From Caballeronia hypogeia (GTDB lineage Bacteria > Pseudomonadota > Gammaproteobacteria > Burkholderiales > Burkholderiaceae): a DNA stretch of 64,000 bases. The position numbers and the translations under genes are program-made. The stretch covers positions 186,001 to 250,000 of the forward strand of contig NZ_FCOA02000004.1 in assembly GCF_001544875.2 (NCBI RefSeq), written 5' to 3'. The first letter of the stretch is position 1. Each line of letters starts with the position of its first letter. The notes below the pieces were generated by a model. It saw only the letters and a program-made list of their open reading frames with translations, made no database searches and had not been told where the DNA came from. Below, piece by piece: positions 62,765-64,000 of the stretch.

Positions 62765-64000
62765 ATGAAGCCGATCACCCTGGAATCACCCGCGGATTCG
62801 CCCGCGATGCCCGCGCCGTCGCGTACCCCTCCGCAGACCGGCTCGCAGCAGGACATCATCGATATTCTTCAGGCGGATTTGAGCGAGAGCAGGGTGCTGC
62901 ACGACCTGTGCCTTCATCTGCTCGTCAATCAGGACGCCGCCGGGTTCTATCAACGCGCGGTCGAAGCCGCGAAGCAACTGCTGGGCTCCGACTTCGCCAG
63001 CATTCAGTTGCTGAGCCAGCGCGAGGACGGCAGCGAAGTGCTGCAACTGATCGCGCAGCACGGTTTCTCGCCGCTCGCACGCGAGCGCTGGCGCGAGGTG
63101 CGCGCCGATTCGACCACGAGTTGCGGCGCGGCGTGGGCGAACAAGGAGCGCGTCGTGATCGCGGATATCGAGAACAGCGATTTGCTGCGCGGCACGACCG
63201 ACTACATGATCTTCCGCGAGACCGGCATCCGCGCGATGCAGACGACGCCGCTGCGCTCGCGCGGGGGCGTGCTGCTCGGCATGCTCTCGACGCACTGGCG
63301 CGCCGTGCACGAACCCGACGTGAAGCAGCTTCGTCTGCTCGACGTGCTCGCGCGCCAGGCGGCGGACCTCGTGGAGCGCGCGGTGAAGGAAGAAGCCCTG
63401 CGCGTGAGCGAATCGCGTTTCCGGGCGCTGGTCACGTCGGCGTCGTATTCGGTGTATCGCATGAACGCCGACTGGACCAGCATGCGCGCGCTCGACGGAC
63501 GCGGCTTTCTTGCCGATACCCTGTCCGACAGCGAGGAATGGCTCAACACCTACATTCACCCGGACGATCAACCCGCGGTGCTGAATGCGATCGAAGCGGC
63601 CACGTCGTCGCAAAGCCTGTTCGAACTGGAGCATCGGGTGTTGCGTGCCGACGGCACGTTCGGCTGGACCTCGTCGCGCGCGGTGCCGATCTTCGACACC
63701 GCAGGACAACTGGCGGAATGGTTCGGCGCGGCGACCGACGTCACCGCGCGCAAGGACGCGGAACGCGCGCTGCGCGAGAGCGAGACGCGGCTCATCGAAG
63801 CGGATCGCATGAAAGACCGCTTCCTCGCGACGCTCGCGCACGAACTGCGCAATCCGCTCGCGCCGATCCGCAACGGCCTGCAGATCCTGCGCGTGAGCAA
63901 GAACGCCGATCAGTCCGGCAATGTGCTCGCCATGCTCGACCGGCAGGTCGATCACATGGTGCGTCTCGTCGACGACCTGATGGAAGTCGCGCGCGTGACG
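62765..64000 (+). CDS. Sensor histidine kinase with GAF and PAS domains (3' end outside window)
   Basis: The frame is open from the ATG at 62765 to the window end, giving at least 412 residues. After a short Pro-rich start come a GAF domain (residues about 40-200: [40 protein letters not shown]), a PAS domain with PAC tail (about 215-345: [40 protein letters not shown]) and a HisKA dimerisation region with the phospho-acceptor His in [15 protein letters not shown], codon 63838-63840. The ATPase domain and a possible receiver domain lie beyond. It has no membrane helix, so it senses a cytoplasmic signal. Confidence 0.92.
   Translation, partial: MKPITLESPADSPAMPAPSRTPPQTGSQQDIIDILQADLSESRVLHDLCLHLLVNQDAAGFYQRAVEAAKQLLGSDFASIQLLSQREDGSEVLQLIAQHGFSPLARERWREVRADSTTSCGAAWANKERVVIADIENSDLLRGTTDYMIFRETGIRAMQTTPLRSRGGVLLGMLSTHWRAVHEPDVKQLRLLDVLARQAADLVERAVKEEALRVSESRFRALVTSASYSVYRMNADWTSMRALDGRGFLADTLSDSEEWLNTYIHPDDQPAVLNAIEAATSSQSLFELEHRVLRADGTFGWTSSRAVPIFDTAGQLAEWFGAATDVTARKDAERALRESETRLIEADRMKDRFLATLAHELRNPLAPIRNGLQILRVSKNADQSGNVLAMLDRQVDHMVRLVDDLMEVARVT

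Noticed and set aside
1..64000. CRISPR arrays, rRNA, tRNA genes and intact insertion sequences
   Set aside because: None were seen by reading both strands; no repeat-spacer pattern or tRNA-like cloverleaf was found, though small RNAs could be missed by eye.

Overview
The window is high-GC DNA with dense, often overlapping genes. Its content suggests a beta-proteobacterium of the Burkholderiaceae, most like Paraburkholderia or Caballeronia: an ackA-fabI pair of that type, an RND pump joined to pqiABC, a Porin_4-type porin, a DUF485-actP pair, a GlxA-type regulator next to a betaine-type ABC transporter, and Burkholderia-style T6SS parts. No rRNA, tRNA, CRISPR array or intact transposase was seen. 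Gene calls rest on reading translations and motifs by eye; no database search was possible.

Left part (1-16.7 kb): the 3' end of acetate kinase, an enoyl-ACP reductase and a coupled unknown gene. Then comes a six-gene minus-strand operon (RND adaptor, RND pump, outer-membrane channel, PqiA, PqiB, PqiC). A 745-bp regulatory gap leads to the DUF485 protein and acetate symporter ActP, followed by an aldehyde dehydrogenase with altered active-site positions.

Middle (16.7-35.3 kb): a DUF4189 secreted protein, a GH63-like glucosidase, a DUF4142/cupredoxin/ECF-sigma operon, a small lectin-like protein, and a LysR gene convergent with a CoA-transferase/acyl-CoA dehydrogenase/hydratase operon that resembles itaconate- or mesaconate-type degradation. 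Next are an orphan sugar-binding protein with a divergent LacI regulator, an NmrA-like reductase, a metallo-beta-lactamase-fold gene divergent from a TetR regulator, a 60-residue double-glycine peptide gene behind a good sigma-54 promoter, and a porin.

Catabolic operon (35.3-45.6 kb, minus strand): about ten tightly packed genes. They start with a four-part quaternary-amine ABC transporter and continue through a nitrilase-family hydrolase, acyl-CoA dehydrogenase, acyl-CoA ligase, crotonase and MmgE/PrpD protein to a GlxA-family regulator. The set suggests uptake and CoA-dependent breakdown of a carnitine- or butyrobetaine-like compound.

T6SS island (46.26-61.66 kb): about 15.4 kb holding vgrG, a membrane-type effector candidate and its putative immunity gene, tssM, PAAR, an unknown gene, tssF, tssG, remnants of tssK and tssL fused by a deletion, and tssE. 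The island splits a short-chain dehydrogenase gene exactly at its YxxxK catalytic motif. The two gene halves lie at 45900-46257 and 61657-62046, with a 9-bp direct repeat (GCGACCAAG) at both joints. A truncated serine-recombinase reading frame sits just inside the left end. Beyond the island are an M48-type peptidase and the start of a GAF-PAS sensor histidine kinase that runs off the window.
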